Positions 17,161-26,341 of a stretch of DNA of 64,000 nt are shown piece after piece. A program made the translations under genes and the position numbers. Location of the stretch: positions 26,412 to 90,411 of the forward strand of contig NZ_QBFD01000002.1 in the NCBI RefSeq assembly GCF_003335585.1, in the 5' to 3' direction. Numbering within the stretch: the stretch's first letter is position 1; the number at the start of each line of letters is the position of its first letter. The notes beneath the pieces are model-generated. The model worked only from the letters and a program-made list of their open reading frames with translations, did not search any database and was not told the DNA's origin. Origin of the DNA: Sulfitobacter sp. DFL-14. GTDB taxonomy: Bacteria > Pseudomonadota > Alphaproteobacteria > Rhodobacterales > Rhodobacteraceae.

Positions 17161-18354
17161 TTATCCTCCCATCGTGACCTTGGCGATGATGCCACGCTGG
17201 ATTTCGTTGGAGCCGCCAAAGATCGACAGCTTGCGGTTGTTGAAATACTGCGCGGCCACTGGGCCCGCGGACAGCGGATCGGGCAGGCCCGCGTTGGAGC
17301 CTTCGACCGCTTCGGAGGCGAAGGGCATCGCATAGGCCCCGGCGGCGCGCCGCGCGAGGTCGTTGATCTCTTGCCGGATGATCGTGCCCTTGACCTTGAG
17401 CATGGAGGATTCCACCCCCGGCGCCGTGCCCGCCGCCGCCTTGGAGATGATGCGCAGGTTGGTGGTGGACATGGCCTGCAGGTCGATTTCCACCTGAGCC
17501 AGACGCGCTGCAAAATGCGGGTTCTGGATCAATGGCTTGCCGCCTGCCATCTCGGCCTTGGCGAGGCGCTTGACCGCAGTGAGGCCGGCCTGGGAAAAGC
17601 CTACGCCCGCGATATTGGTCCGCTCGTGGGTCAGCAGGTATTTGGCATAGGTCCAGCCCTTGTTCTCTTCTCCCACAAGGTTTTCGACAGGCACTTTCAC
17701 ATCCGTGAACCAGACCTCGTTCACCTCGGCCCCGCCGTCCAGCAGCACAATCGGGCGCACTTCGATACCCGGCGTGTCCATGTCGATCAGCAGGAACGAG
17801 ATGCCTTCCTGCTGCTTGACCTCCTTGTCCGTGCGCACAAGGCAGAAGATCATGTTGGCGTGCTGGCCCAGCGTGGTCCAGGTTTTCTGTCCGTTGACGA
17901 TGTAGTGGTCGCCGTCGCGGACCGCCGTGGTCTTGAGCGAAGCGAGGTCGGACCCGGCGCCCGGCTCGGAATAGCCCTGACACCACCAGTCATCGCCATT
18001 CAGGATGCGCGGCAGCCAATGGTCCTGCTGTTCCTTCGATCCGAACTTCTGCAGCACGGGCGCCAGCATCGACAGGCCAAAGGGCACGATGCGGGGCGCG
18101 TGGTGGGCGGCGGCCTCTTCCTCGAAGATGTGGCGCTGCACGGCGTTCCATTCGGCCCCGCCGAACTTCTTGGGCCAGTTCGGTGCCAGCCAGCCCTGTT
18201 CGTTCAGGATGGCGTGCCAGCGTTCGATGTCGGCCTTGCCCAAGTCACCGCCATAGCGCACCTTGTCGCTCAGCTCCTTGGGCAGTTTGTCTTTCAGAAA
18301 CGTGCGGACTTCCTCGCGGAAGGCTTTCTCTTCTTCGGAATAGCTCAGATCCAT
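17161..18354 (-). CDS. Acyl-CoA dehydrogenase, PimC-like (large) subunit
   Basis: 397 aa. Signatures: MDLSYSEEEKAFREEVRTFL, DDWWCQGYSEPGAGSDLASL (FAD-contact motif), VNGQKTWTTLGQHANMIFCL and SIFGGSNEIQRGIIAKVTMG at the C-terminus. The order IclR, fused hydratase/dehydrogenase, large then small dehydrogenase, thioesterase, hydratase, ligase resembles dicarboxylate or cyclic-acid beta-oxidation operons. The enzyme would introduce the 2,3 double bond into a CoA ester and pass electrons to ETF. The true chain type is unknown. Confidence 0.9.
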   Translation of the reverse strand: MDLSYSEEEKAFREEVRTFLKDKLPKELSDKVRYGGDLGKADIERWHAILNEQGWLAPNWPKKFGGAEWNAVQRHIFEEEAAAHHAPRIVPFGLSMLAPVLQKFGSKEQQDHWLPRILNGDDWWCQGYSEPGAGSDLASLKTTAVRDGDHYIVNGQKTWTTLGQHANMIFCLVRTDKEVKQQEGISFLLIDMDTPGIEVRPIVLLDGGAEVNEVWFTDVKVPVENLVGEENKGWTYAKYLLTHERTNIAGVGFSQAGLTAVKRLAKAEMAGGKPLIQNPHFAARLAQVEIDLQAMSTTNLRIISKAAAGTAPGVESSMLKVKGTIIRQEINDLARRAAGAYAMPFASEAVEGSNAGLPDPLSAGPVAAQYFNNRKLSIFGGSNEIQRGIIAKVTMGG

Positions 18355-18393
18355 GTCGGTGCTCCTATCGTGAATTCGCCTGGTGCATGGGGG

Positions 18394-20484
18394 TCAGTTG
18401 GCCTTGTTCAGGTCGTCGAATGTACGGCCCTCGGCCACAAGTTCCTGCAGCAGCGGTGCGGGTTGCCAGAACCACGCATCCTCCTGCGCATAGCCTTCGA
18501 TGTCGGCCAGCACCTTGTCCAGCCCCTGAATATCCGCCCATTTCATCGGTCCCCCCCAATAGCGTGGAAAGCCGTAGCCGAAGAGCAGAACCATATCGAC
18601 GTCCAGAGGACGGCGCGCGATGCCTTCGCCAACAACCTTGGCCGCTTCGTTCACCATGGCACACATGTAGCGCCGCACAATCTCTTCGTCGGTGAAGTCA
18701 CGTGGCGTAATTCCGCGCTCCGCCTGTTCCTCGGCGACCAGTGCGGCGATCTTGGGGTTCGGCGTGCCGCCGCGCTTGCCCTTTTCATAGACGTAGTAGC
18801 CTTCGCCGGTCTTCTGGCCGAAATGACCCTCTTCGCAGAGCCGGTCGATATAGGTCGGCACACGTTCCGCCGGGTGGCGGTGCGGCGCCTTGCGCTTGCG
18901 CGTGGCCCAGCCGATGTCGAGCCCGGCAAGGTCGGCCACGGCAAAGGGGCCCATGGCAAAGCCGAAATCGGTCAGCGCCTTGTCGATCTGGTAGGGCGAC
19001 GCGCCGTCCAGCACCATATGGTCCGCCGCGGTGCGGTAGACCGCCAGAATACGGTTGCCGATGAACCCGTCGCAGACGCCCGCGCGCACGCTGATCTTGC
19101 CCAGTGCCTTGCCGAGCGCAAAACCGGTGGCAACGACATCCGGCGCGGTCTTGTCTGCCACCACGACCTCGAGCAGCTTCATCACATGTGCGGGCGAGAA
19201 GAAGTGCAGGCCGATCACGTCTTCGGGCCGCGAAGTGGCAGCGGCGATTTCGTCCACATCCAGATAGGAAGTGTTGGAGGCCAGCACGCAGCCGGGCTTG
19301 CACACGGCGTCGAGCTTGCCGAAAACCTCGCGTTTCACGCCCATGTCCTCGAACACCGCCTCGACCACCAGATCGACGTCGCGCAGGCTGTCGTAGTTGA
19401 CCGACACCTCCAGCCCGGTGGTCATCATCGCATCGTATTTGGTCTGGGAAATCTTGCCGCGTTTCAGCGCGCCCTGAAGGTTGCCGCCAATGCGGTCCCG
19501 CGCGGCATCCGCTGCCTCCTGCTTCATCTCGATCAGGACGACATTCAGTCCGGCCAACAGGGCGGCAGTGGCAATGCCCGCCCCCATTGTCCCGCCGCCG
19601 ATAACACCAATGGATTGCAGGGCGCGCGGTTCCACGCCCTTGAGTTCCGGCAGGTTGCCCACGGCGCGTTCGTTGAAAAACGCATGGATCATGCCCTTGC
19701 GCTGGTCCGTCTGCATCAGGTCCATGAAATGCGCCCGCTCGCGTTTCATCCCTTCGGCAAAGGGTTGCTCGGCGCTGTCCTGCACCGCGCGCACGGCGGT
19801 GGCAGGGCTGATCTGGCCCCGGCCCTTTTTCAGCACCGCGTCATAGGTGGCATCCCAGTCGATGGGGTCCGGGCCGGGCAGTTCGCTGACCGGGCGGCGC
19901 GGCGCATTGGCGCTGAGAAGCTCGCGCGCATAGGCAAGGCCCACCGCTTCGGGCTCACCTTCGGCCACGCGGTCGATCAGGCCCATTTCCTGCGCCTCTG
20001 CCGCCTTGATCTGACGACCAGAGGTGATCATCTCGATCGCCTTTTCCGCCCCTGTCAGACGTGGCACGCGCTGGGTTCCGCCCGCGCCGGGGATCAGGCC
20101 CAGATGCACCTCGGGCAGGCCCACCCGTGCGTCGGGCTGGGCGATGCGGTAATGCGCGCCCAGCGCCACCTCAAGCCCGCCGCCCAGCGACACCCCGTGC
20201 ATGGAGGCCACCACCAGCAGCGGCGATCCTTCGATCCTTGTGCAGAGGTCCGGCAGGAAGGGTTCCTGCGGGGGTTTGCCGAATTCGGTGATGTCGGCAC
20301 CCGCGATGAAGGCGCGCCCCTCACCCACGATCAGGACCGCCCTGACGCCCGCCTCGGCCTCGGCCCGGTCCATGGCGTCGGACAGCCCCTGGCGCACGGC
20401 CTGTGACAGCGCGTTGACAGGGGGATTCCGGATGCGCAGGACGGCGATGTCGTCGTGGCGGGAATAGTCGATCTTGTCGGTCAT
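18394..20484 (-). CDS. Fused enoyl-CoA hydratase / 3-hydroxyacyl-CoA dehydrogenase
   Basis: 696 aa bifunctional FadB/FadJ-type protein. Residues 1-190 form a crotonase domain (ASMHGVSLGGGLEVALGAHY, with the second catalytic region PEVHLGLIPGAGGTQRVPRL). From about 290 a Rossmann domain begins (IGVIGGGTMGAGIATAALLA), followed by GLHFFSPAHVMKLLEVV with the catalytic histidine and two C-terminal 3HCDH domains (SVRAGVCDGFIGNRIL; YMCAMVNEAAKVVGEGIA). It carries out two consecutive beta-oxidation steps. It is the first enzyme gene after iclR, 19 bases downstream. Confidence 0.94.
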   Translation of the reverse strand: MTDKIDYSRHDDIAVLRIRNPPVNALSQAVRQGLSDAMDRAEAEAGVRAVLIVGEGRAFIAGADITEFGKPPQEPFLPDLCTRIEGSPLLVVASMHGVSLGGGLEVALGAHYRIAQPDARVGLPEVHLGLIPGAGGTQRVPRLTGAEKAIEMITSGRQIKAAEAQEMGLIDRVAEGEPEAVGLAYARELLSANAPRRPVSELPGPDPIDWDATYDAVLKKGRGQISPATAVRAVQDSAEQPFAEGMKRERAHFMDLMQTDQRKGMIHAFFNERAVGNLPELKGVEPRALQSIGVIGGGTMGAGIATAALLAGLNVVLIEMKQEAADAARDRIGGNLQGALKRGKISQTKYDAMMTTGLEVSVNYDSLRDVDLVVEAVFEDMGVKREVFGKLDAVCKPGCVLASNTSYLDVDEIAAATSRPEDVIGLHFFSPAHVMKLLEVVVADKTAPDVVATGFALGKALGKISVRAGVCDGFIGNRILAVYRTAADHMVLDGASPYQIDKALTDFGFAMGPFAVADLAGLDIGWATRKRKAPHRHPAERVPTYIDRLCEEGHFGQKTGEGYYVYEKGKRGGTPNPKIAALVAEEQAERGITPRDFTDEEIVRRYMCAMVNEAAKVVGEGIARRPLDVDMVLLFGYGFPRYWGGPMKWADIQGLDKVLADIEGYAQEDAWFWQPAPLLQELVAEGRTFDDLNKAN

Positions 20485-20503
20485 TTCAGGTCTCCTTGCA
20501 GTC

Positions 20504-21295
20504 TCAGCCGCGCCGTATCAGCGCAGCCGCATGTCCGGTGTTCTGCTCAAGCGCGCGCACGGTATCGCGCAGGGCGGGGCCGACCTCTGCCAGCATGCGG
20601 TGCGTCGGCAGGTCAGCAGGTGATGCGCCACAGGTAAAGGCAACGGATTCACCAAATTCATTCGCAAAATAGGGTACGCTCACTGCGTTGACAGTACCTG
20701 TGTAGCGCAGGTCGCGCGGGGTGATGACAAATCCCTGCCCCAGCAGCTGGTCGTAGCCCTGCCTGCGAAAGGACACCAGGGTGTCGGCGTTTTCAAGCCC
20801 TGCGAACCTGTCGTCATCCATCGAGGCCAGCACCGCCATGCCGGAGGAGGAGCCGTACATCGGAATGCGGTAGCCCGGATCCAGCCAGATGGTCGATTTC
20901 CCTTCGGGCCGCCAGGTTTTTGCCAGCAGCATCCGCGCACCGTCGCGCACGGCGATCAGCGCCAGCGTGCCGGTCCGGTCCGCAAGCGCCTGCATCTGTT
21001 CCGAGGCATGATCGACAAAACCGACGGAAAGCCCCGCGACAGATCCAAGAGCCACGGCGGCCGGGCCCAGGCGGAACCGGTCGTTGCGCCCGCCATGGAC
21101 GAGATAGCCCAATTCGCACAGCGTATAGGTCAGCCGCGAGATCGTCGGCTTGGGCAATCCGGTACGTTTGGCGATTTCTGCATGGGTCAGCCCGTTGTCG
21201 CTGGCACGAAAGGCCCGCAACACGCCAAGGCCCCGGGCAAGCGTATTGGCAAACTTGCGGTCGGTGGTCCCGGATTCTGTCTGACCGGATGTCAT
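20504..21295 (-). CDS. IclR-family transcriptional regulator
   Basis: 263 aa from the ATG at 21295. N-terminal winged helix (THAEIAKRTGLPKPTISRLT) and C-terminal ligand-binding IclR domain (LLAKTWRPEGKSTIWLDPGY; SVPYFANEFGESVAFTCGAS). The frame is open back to 21466, but those extra residues do not look like IclR and the 5' ribosome site is weak, so the start is moderately certain. It heads the beta-oxidation operon and probably controls it in response to the acid or its CoA ester. Direct repeats upstream at 21429-21458 are candidate binding sites. Confidence 0.88.
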   Translation of the reverse strand: MTSGQTESGTTDRKFANTLARGLGVLRAFRASDNGLTHAEIAKRTGLPKPTISRLTYTLCELGYLVHGGRNDRFRLGPAAVALGSVAGLSVGFVDHASEQMQALADRTGTLALIAVRDGARMLLAKTWRPEGKSTIWLDPGYRIPMYGSSSGMAVLASMDDDRFAGLENADTLVSFRRQGYDQLLGQGFVITPRDLRYTGTVNAVSVPYFANEFGESVAFTCGASPADLPTHRMLAEVGPALRDTVRALEQNTGHAAALIRRG

Positions 21296-21428
21296 TTGCA
21301 CGGAGATGCCCCCGCGCTGATGCGACATGGCAGCAGGCAGGCCCCGGCAACGGCGACCGAGCGGGTCACCCCCGGCCTGCGCGGTCTCAGCGGTGCGGAC
21401 AATCCCGGCAAAGCAATCCTCCCCATTG

Positions 21429-21458
21429 CTGTTTCGCATTGCAAAACACTGTTTCGCA
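21429..21458. promoter_or_regulatory. Direct repeats upstream of the IclR gene
   Basis: CTGTTTCGCA occurs twice, 20 bases apart (21429-21438 and 21449-21458), two helical turns. The first copy is part of a near-palindrome, TTTCGCA-T-TGCAAAA. It lies about 135-165 bases before the chosen iclR start, where an autoregulatory or operon-control site could be. IclR-family sites are often of this kind; binding is inferred. Confidence 0.35.
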
Positions 21459-21790
21459 AAATTCATCGGAACATAGGTTCACGGTTTCAAAGGCACAAGA
21501 CCAAAAACAAGGGGAGGGGCAAGGACAGGGCGTCATCCTGGGTCCGCCCATGCCGGGACCCTGGGGCCCTGCCTCTGAGCGGGTCAGATTGCGGCCTCCC
21601 TTTCAGATGCCGGGCAAAGCCGGTTTGTGTCAGAGTGCTGGCGCCGGGCGGGGATGCTTTTGGGCGTTGGCATCGCCAAACGGAACGGCGGGAAAGGTCT
21701 GGTTCAGGTCGGAAACACCTGGCGGTTGGCGTCGCTTCGCTCCTCCGCATCACAGAGAAGATTCAGAAAACCCGTCGCATCGAATGAAAC

Positions 21791-21867
21791 ATGCACGGCT
21801 TTCAACCCTCCTGTGATGACATGTCATTTTTGACATGTCATCACAGGAGGGTCTTCTGGATGCACGG
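21791..21867. repeat. Long perfect inverted repeat framed by 8-bp direct repeats
   Basis: Two perfectly complementary 22-base arms (21805-21826 and 21831-21852) are separated by TTTT. Each arm contains the self-palindrome ATGACATGTCAT. ATGCACGG occurs on both sides (21791-21798 and 21860-21867). No T-tract follows on either strand. It could be a very strong transcription barrier, a protein-binding cruciform, or a minute transposon-like insert with a target duplication. Confidence 0.7.
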
Positions 21868-22029
21868 TCCCATTGGCCCCATCGGCCGTATTGGCGACAC
21901 TCGCAACATCGGCGACATCGGCGACATGCATACGACCGGTGGGATCATCCTTACCGCAAGTAGATCGACACCGGAACGGGTCCTGTTTCGGATCAACTGC
22001 CTTGCGCCGGACTGGTGAGCAGCCAGCCC

Positions 22030-22512
22030 CTAGCCGTAGATGAAACACCGCCCCGGCACCGCCTCTGGCGGCAATTCCTGCTCCTGCAAACGCTCGAAAT
22101 ACATCCGGTCCGATGACACCATCAGGCCACCCGGCGCCAGAAGCGGCTCGATCAGGGGCGAGACCAGCCGTGCGAAAGCATCGTTCTTGGACAGATTGTG
22201 ACCGCCCAGATCGGCATGAATCAGCGCCACCGTCGGCCCGAACCGCCCAAGCGCCTCAACCAGCGTTTCGCGCACATCGCCCAGAATCAGCATCTCGTCG
22301 GCCGGTGTGCTGTCAGGATGGGCGGCAACGGCCCGCTCAAACACAAAGATGTCACGGCCCGGCATCGTCTCGCGCATGTGGTGATAGGTGCGGCCATTGC
22401 CCAGCCCCAATTCGAACACCGGTCCGGGGAAGTCGGCGGTCCGCGCGGCGGCGTGATCCAGACAGGCGCGCTGCGACACCATCCGGTTGATAAAGACATC
22501 TAGGCGGCTCAT
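22030..22512 (-). CDS. Class I SAM-dependent methyltransferase-like protein
   Basis: 160 aa from the ATG at 22512, which has AGGAG seven bases upstream; the frame is open to 22623 without a ribosome site. The SAM-binding motif I is VFELGLGNGRTYHHMRE, followed by an acidic strand end (FVFERAVAAHP) and ALIHADLGGHN. The C-terminal part of a full methyltransferase fold is short. It is a clear paralog of the protein at 39065-39541, with the same ELGLGNGRTY, PGR, AHP and SPLI-PLL-PGGL blocks. It is divergent from the ABC transporter operon. The substrate is unknown. Confidence 0.78.
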   Translation of the reverse strand: MSRLDVFINRMVSQRACLDHAAARTADFPGPVFELGLGNGRTYHHMRETMPGRDIFVFERAVAAHPDSTPADEMLILGDVRETLVEALGRFGPTVALIHADLGGHNLSKNDAFARLVSPLIEPLLAPGGLMVSSDRMYFERLQEQELPPEAVPGRCFIYG

Positions 22513-22659
22513 GCGGTACTCCTGTAACATTTCCGGCCCTACATGGCGCAGGTGCAGCACAATGTGAAGCATTGACGCCTGACGCCGCGCGCCTCTGGAC
22601 CTGTGGCGCGGAATAGGTTTCACTTCAAGTTCTGTACTCTTGGCCCCGACAGGAACCCG

Positions 22660-24429
22660 ATGACCTCACTGCTCGATGTTGACGCACTTACGATCGGCTT
22701 TGGCATGGCCCCGCCGGTGGTCAGCAACGTGAGCTTTTCGGTCCACGCGGGCGAGACACTTGCGCTGGTCGGCGAAAGCGGATCGGGCAAGACGCTTTCC
22801 TGCCGCGCGATCCTGCGCATCCTGCCGGAGACGGCGCAGGTCCGGGGCGGCGGGATCACCTTCAACCAGCCTGACGGGGCGACCGACCTGCTGACCTGTT
22901 CCAGCAGGCATATGCGACGCATCCGGGGCAACCGGATCGCGATGATCTTTCAGGAGCCGATGCGCTCGCTGTCACCGCTGCACCGGCTGGGCAATCAGGT
23001 CGGCGAGGTGCTGCGGATTCACCGCAATCTCGGCGGCGCCGAGACAAAGCGCCGGGTCCTGGCCCAATTCGAGAAAGTCGGCTTTGCAGATCCTGAACGG
23101 GCATGGCGCAGCTATCCGTTCGAGATGTCGGGCGGGATGCGTCAGCGCGCCATGATCGCCATGGCCATGGTTGCCGAGCCAGAGCTGTTGATCGCGGATG
23201 AACCCACCACCGCACTGGACGTCACGACGCAGGCGCAGGTTCTGGGGCTGATCCGCAGCTTGCAGAAGGATACCGGCATGGCCGTCATCCTGGTGACCCA
23301 TGATCTGGGCGTGGTGGCCAATATGGCACAGCAGGTCGTGGTCATGAACAAGGGCCGTGTCATGGAAAGCGGCGGCGCCAGCGGCATTCTGGGGGCGCCT
23401 GCACATGGCTACACGAAAAAGCTCTTTGCCGCCGCGCCGATGATCCCGGAGGTCGCGCAACCCGGAGGGGCACTGGATCGCAAGGACATCATTCTCGACC
23501 TCAGGAACGTGTCCAAGACCTATACCATGCGGGCCGGAGGCTGGCGCAAACCGGTACAGATCGCAGCCTGCCGGGACGTGAACCTGCAGGTGGTGCGCGG
23601 CAAAACACTGGCCGTGGTGGGCGAAAGCGGCTCGGGCAAGACGACCTGCGCGCGCATCGCCCTTGGCGCGGAGCGCCCCGATCCCGGCGGAGAGGTGCTG
23701 TTTGCCCCGGACCGGGACGATGCGCCGCTGCCTGTGCACGACATGACGCGCACCCAGCGCACCGCCTTTCAGCGTCAGGCGCAGATGGTGTTCCAGGACC
23801 CCTATTCCTCCCTTTCCCCCCGCATGCGGGTGCAAAGCGCGATGATCGAGCCGATGCAGATCCACAACATCGGCAGCCGTTCGGAGCAGCTTGAAAAGGC
23901 GGCGGAAATGCTGCGCTGGGTCGGGCTGGACCCGGACATGCTGCGCCGCTATCCGCATGCGTTTTCCGGTGGTCAGCGACAGCGCCTGTCAATCGCACGG
24001 GCGCTGACCCTCGATCCCAGGCTGCTGATCTGTGACGAGCCGACCTCGGCGCTGGATGTTTCCGTGCAGGATCAGATCCTGACCCTGCTCGAAGACATCC
24101 GCGACCGTGCCGCGCTGAGCTATCTGTTCATCAGCCACGATCTGGCCGTGGTCGCGCGGATCGCCGATGAGGTTGCGGTGATGCGCGCCGGGGTGATCGT
24201 GGAACAGGCGCCGCCCGAAACGCTGTTCTACAACCCCTGCCACCCCTACACCCGGGCCTTGATCGCCGCACAGCCGGAACCGGACCTTTCGCGCCCCATC
24301 GACCTTGCCCTGGTCGCAAAAGGCGCCGGATCACCGGCAAGCTGGCCGGACCGGTTCCGCTTTGAAGGCGCCGACGCACCCATCCTGCGTGAGCTGGATC
24401 CCGGACATCTGGTGAGGTGCCATGTTTAG
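22660..24429 (+). CDS. Oligopeptide-type ABC transporter ATPase, two fused ATP-binding domains
   Basis: 589 aa with two complete ABC cassettes, equivalent to a DppD-DppF or YejF fusion. First cassette: Walker [14 protein letters not shown], signature [14 protein letters not shown], Walker [13 protein letters not shown]. Second (from about residue 285): Walker [16 protein letters not shown], signature [15 protein letters not shown], Walker [13 protein letters not shown]. The oligopeptide-type C-terminal tail ([17 protein letters not shown]) is present. The ATG at 22660 follows AGGAA. It overlaps the substrate-binding protein gene by eight bases, and the whole four-gene operon is translationally linked. 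Confidence 0.95.
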   Translation: MTSLLDVDALTIGFGMAPPVVSNVSFSVHAGETLALVGESGSGKTLSCRAILRILPETAQVRGGGITFNQPDGATDLLTCSSRHMRRIRGNRIAMIFQEPMRSLSPLHRLGNQVGEVLRIHRNLGGAETKRRVLAQFEKVGFADPERAWRSYPFEMSGGMRQRAMIAMAMVAEPELLIADEPTTALDVTTQAQVLGLIRSLQKDTGMAVILVTHDLGVVANMAQQVVVMNKGRVMESGGASGILGAPAHGYTKKLFAAAPMIPEVAQPGGALDRKDIILDLRNVSKTYTMRAGGWRKPVQIAACRDVNLQVVRGKTLAVVGESGSGKTTCARIALGAERPDPGGEVLFAPDRDDAPLPVHDMTRTQRTAFQRQAQMVFQDPYSSLSPRMRVQSAMIEPMQIHNIGSRSEQLEKAAEMLRWVGLDPDMLRRYPHAFSGGQRQRLSIARALTLDPRLLICDEPTSALDVSVQDQILTLLEDIRDRAALSYLFISHDLAVVARIADEVAVMRAGVIVEQAPPETLFYNPCHPYTRALIAAQPEPDLSRPIDLALVAKGAGSPASWPDRFRFEGADAPILRELDPGHLVRCHV

Positions 24430-26341
24430 GTGCATCGCCCTCTGCCTCGCCCTGATCACGGGCCTCTCCGCTTCTGCCCAACAGATGCCGGCGCCTCAGG
24501 AAAGCTCCTTCTGGCAGATGGAGATCAACCAGGGCCACCTGCCCCCGATCGCAGAGCGTTTGCCGGAAACGCCGCTGATCGTCGATCTGCCCGCCAAGGG
24601 GCGCAGCTTTGGCAGGCAGGGTGGCACCCTGCGCACCATGGTCTCGCGTGCCAAGGACGTGCGCCAGATGGTGGTGTATGGCTATGCCCGCCTGGTCGGC
24701 TATGACACCAACTACGAACTTTACCCCGACATCCTGCGCGACATCGAGATCGAGGAAGACCGCAGGTTCACCATGCATCTGCGCCCCGGCCACCGCTGGT
24801 CCGACGGCGCGCCCTTCACGTCAGAAGATTTCCGCTATTGGTGGGAATATGTCGTGAACAATGAAAAGATCACGCCAACCGGGCCGCCGGAGTTCATGTA
24901 TGTCGACGGCGTCCTGGGCAGCGTGACCTTTCCCGATGCCTATACGGTGGTATTCGAATGGCCGACGGCCAATGCAAACTTCCTGCCGCTGCTGGCGCAG
25001 GCGGCCCCGCCGTTCATCTATCGGCCCGCACATTACCTCAGACAGTTTCACGGCGACCTTGCGGATCCCGCCGCGCTGAAACTGGAAACCCGCAAGGCGC
25101 GGGTCAAGAGCTGGGCCGCGCTGCACAACCGTCGTGACAGCATGTACAAGTTCGACAACCCGCAGCAGCCGACCCTGCAGCCCTGGATCAACGCCAGCGG
25201 CACCACCTCGCGGCAGGTTTTCGTGCGCAACCCCTATTATCACAGGATCGACGCCCGGGGGGTCCAGTTGCCCTATATCGACATTGTCGAGATGAGCATC
25301 GTGGGCGGCGGGCTGGTTGCGGCCAAGGCCAACGCGGGCGAGGCGGACCTTCAGGCGCGCGGCCTCGATTTCCCGGACATCTCGATCCTCAAGAAGGGCG
25401 AATCCGACGGCGGCAACTACCGCACGCTGCTTTGGGGCAACGGGGCGGCCAGCCAGATCGCGATCTACCCCAACCTCAACTTCAACGATCCCGTCTGGCG
25501 CGAGGTGATGCGCGATGTGCGGTTCCGCCGGGCCCTCAGCATGGGCATCGACCGGCATATGATCAACCGCGCCCTCTATTTCGGCCTGGCGCTGGAGGGG
25601 GGCATGACCGCCCTGTCATCCAGCCCCCTGTTCAACCGCGCCGATCTGTCGATGTGGGCCACCATGGATATCGACGCGGCCAATGACCTGCTGGACGAGA
25701 TGGGCCTGACCGAACGCACTCCGGACGGGCTGCGCAGGCTGCCGGACGGGCGGCCGATGGAGTTCATCGTGGAAACGGCAGGCGAACGGCAAGAGGTCGA
25801 GAATGCCCTGGCCATCGTCACGGACACCTGGCGCGACCTCGGGATCAAACTGGTGATGCGCCCGCTTGACCGCGACATCCTGCGCAACCGAGTCTATGCC
25901 GGTGTGTCGATGTCGGCGGTCTGGTTCGGCTGGGACAACGGGCTGCCCTCCGCCTCGACCTCGCCGATGTATCTTGCCCCCACCAACCAGGAATTCTTTG
26001 CCTGGCCGAAGTGGGGCCAGTACTTCCAATCGGGCGGCGAGGTCGGCGAAGCCCCGGACCTGCCGGAGGCGAAACGCCTGCTGGCACTGTCGGACCAATG
26101 GAACCATTCCTTCGACCGGGATGAACGCCGCGCCATCTGGGCTGAGATGCTGGACATCCACGCAGAGCAGCAATTCGCGATTGGCATCCTGTCCGAAGCC
26201 CCGCAGCCCGTGGTGGTCAACAAGCGGCTGCGCAACGTGCCCGAAACGGCGATCTGGGCGTTCGAACCCGGCGCGCATTTCGGCGTCCACCGCATTGACG
26301 AATTCTACTTTGAAGATGCCCTGCAACAGGTGACGCAATGA
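24422..26341 (+). CDS. ABC transporter substrate-binding protein, family 5 (large)
   Basis: 639 aa periplasmic receptor of the peptide/nickel/oligosaccharide class. A Sec signal peptide ([20 protein letters not shown]) leads to a mature protein. The family-5 signature is near DIEIEEDRRFTMHLRPGHRW and DGAPFTSEDFRYWWEYV (about residues 100-145). It is longer than DppA or OppA (about 540 aa), a size seen in YejA-like and oligosaccharide-binding members. Substrate may be a longer peptide or oligosaccharide; sequence does not decide. Start overlaps the ATPase gene and the stop overlaps the first permease by four bases. Confidence 0.92.
   Translation: MFRCIALCLALITGLSASAQQMPAPQESSFWQMEINQGHLPPIAERLPETPLIVDLPAKGRSFGRQGGTLRTMVSRAKDVRQMVVYGYARLVGYDTNYELYPDILRDIEIEEDRRFTMHLRPGHRWSDGAPFTSEDFRYWWEYVVNNEKITPTGPPEFMYVDGVLGSVTFPDAYTVVFEWPTANANFLPLLAQAAPPFIYRPAHYLRQFHGDLADPAALKLETRKARVKSWAALHNRRDSMYKFDNPQQPTLQPWINASGTTSRQVFVRNPYYHRIDARGVQLPYIDIVEMSIVGGGLVAAKANAGEADLQARGLDFPDISILKKGESDGGNYRTLLWGNGAASQIAIYPNLNFNDPVWREVMRDVRFRRALSMGIDRHMINRALYFGLALEGGMTALSSSPLFNRADLSMWATMDIDAANDLLDEMGLTERTPDGLRRLPDGRPMEFIVETAGERQEVENALAIVTDTWRDLGIKLVMRPLDRDILRNRVYAGVSMSAVWFGWDNGLPSASTSPMYLAPTNQEFFAWPKWGQYFQSGGEVGEAPDLPEAKRLLALSDQWNHSFDRDERRAIWAEMLDIHAEQQFAIGILSEAPQPVVVNKRLRNVPETAIWAFEPGAHFGVHRIDEFYFEDALQQVTQ

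Larger units (their letters stand above)
21296..22029. other. Gene-poor interval between iclR and the methyltransferase gene
   Basis: About 730 bases without a convincing gene. Short open frames exist on both strands but have no domain, no ribosome site and arginine-rich shadow composition. It holds the iclR-proximal direct repeats, a long hairpin at 21805-21852 and a low-complexity stretch at about 21870-21935 made of near-repeats of GGCGACATC. Confidence 0.6.

Noticed and set aside
16318..20406. Plus-strand open frame of 1362 codons spanning several minus-strand genes
   Set aside because: It is antisense to the thoroughly recognisable dehydrogenase and FadJ-type genes. Its His/Arg/Gly-rich composition is what antisense reading of high-GC codons gives, and no domain or ribosome site supports it.
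21791..22018. Short frame reading MHGPIGPIGRIGDTRNIGDI, collagen-like at first sight
   Set aside because: It passes through the long hairpin, has no ribosome site, and its repeats come from a short GGCGACATC low-complexity stretch rather than a sustained Gly-X-Y pattern.
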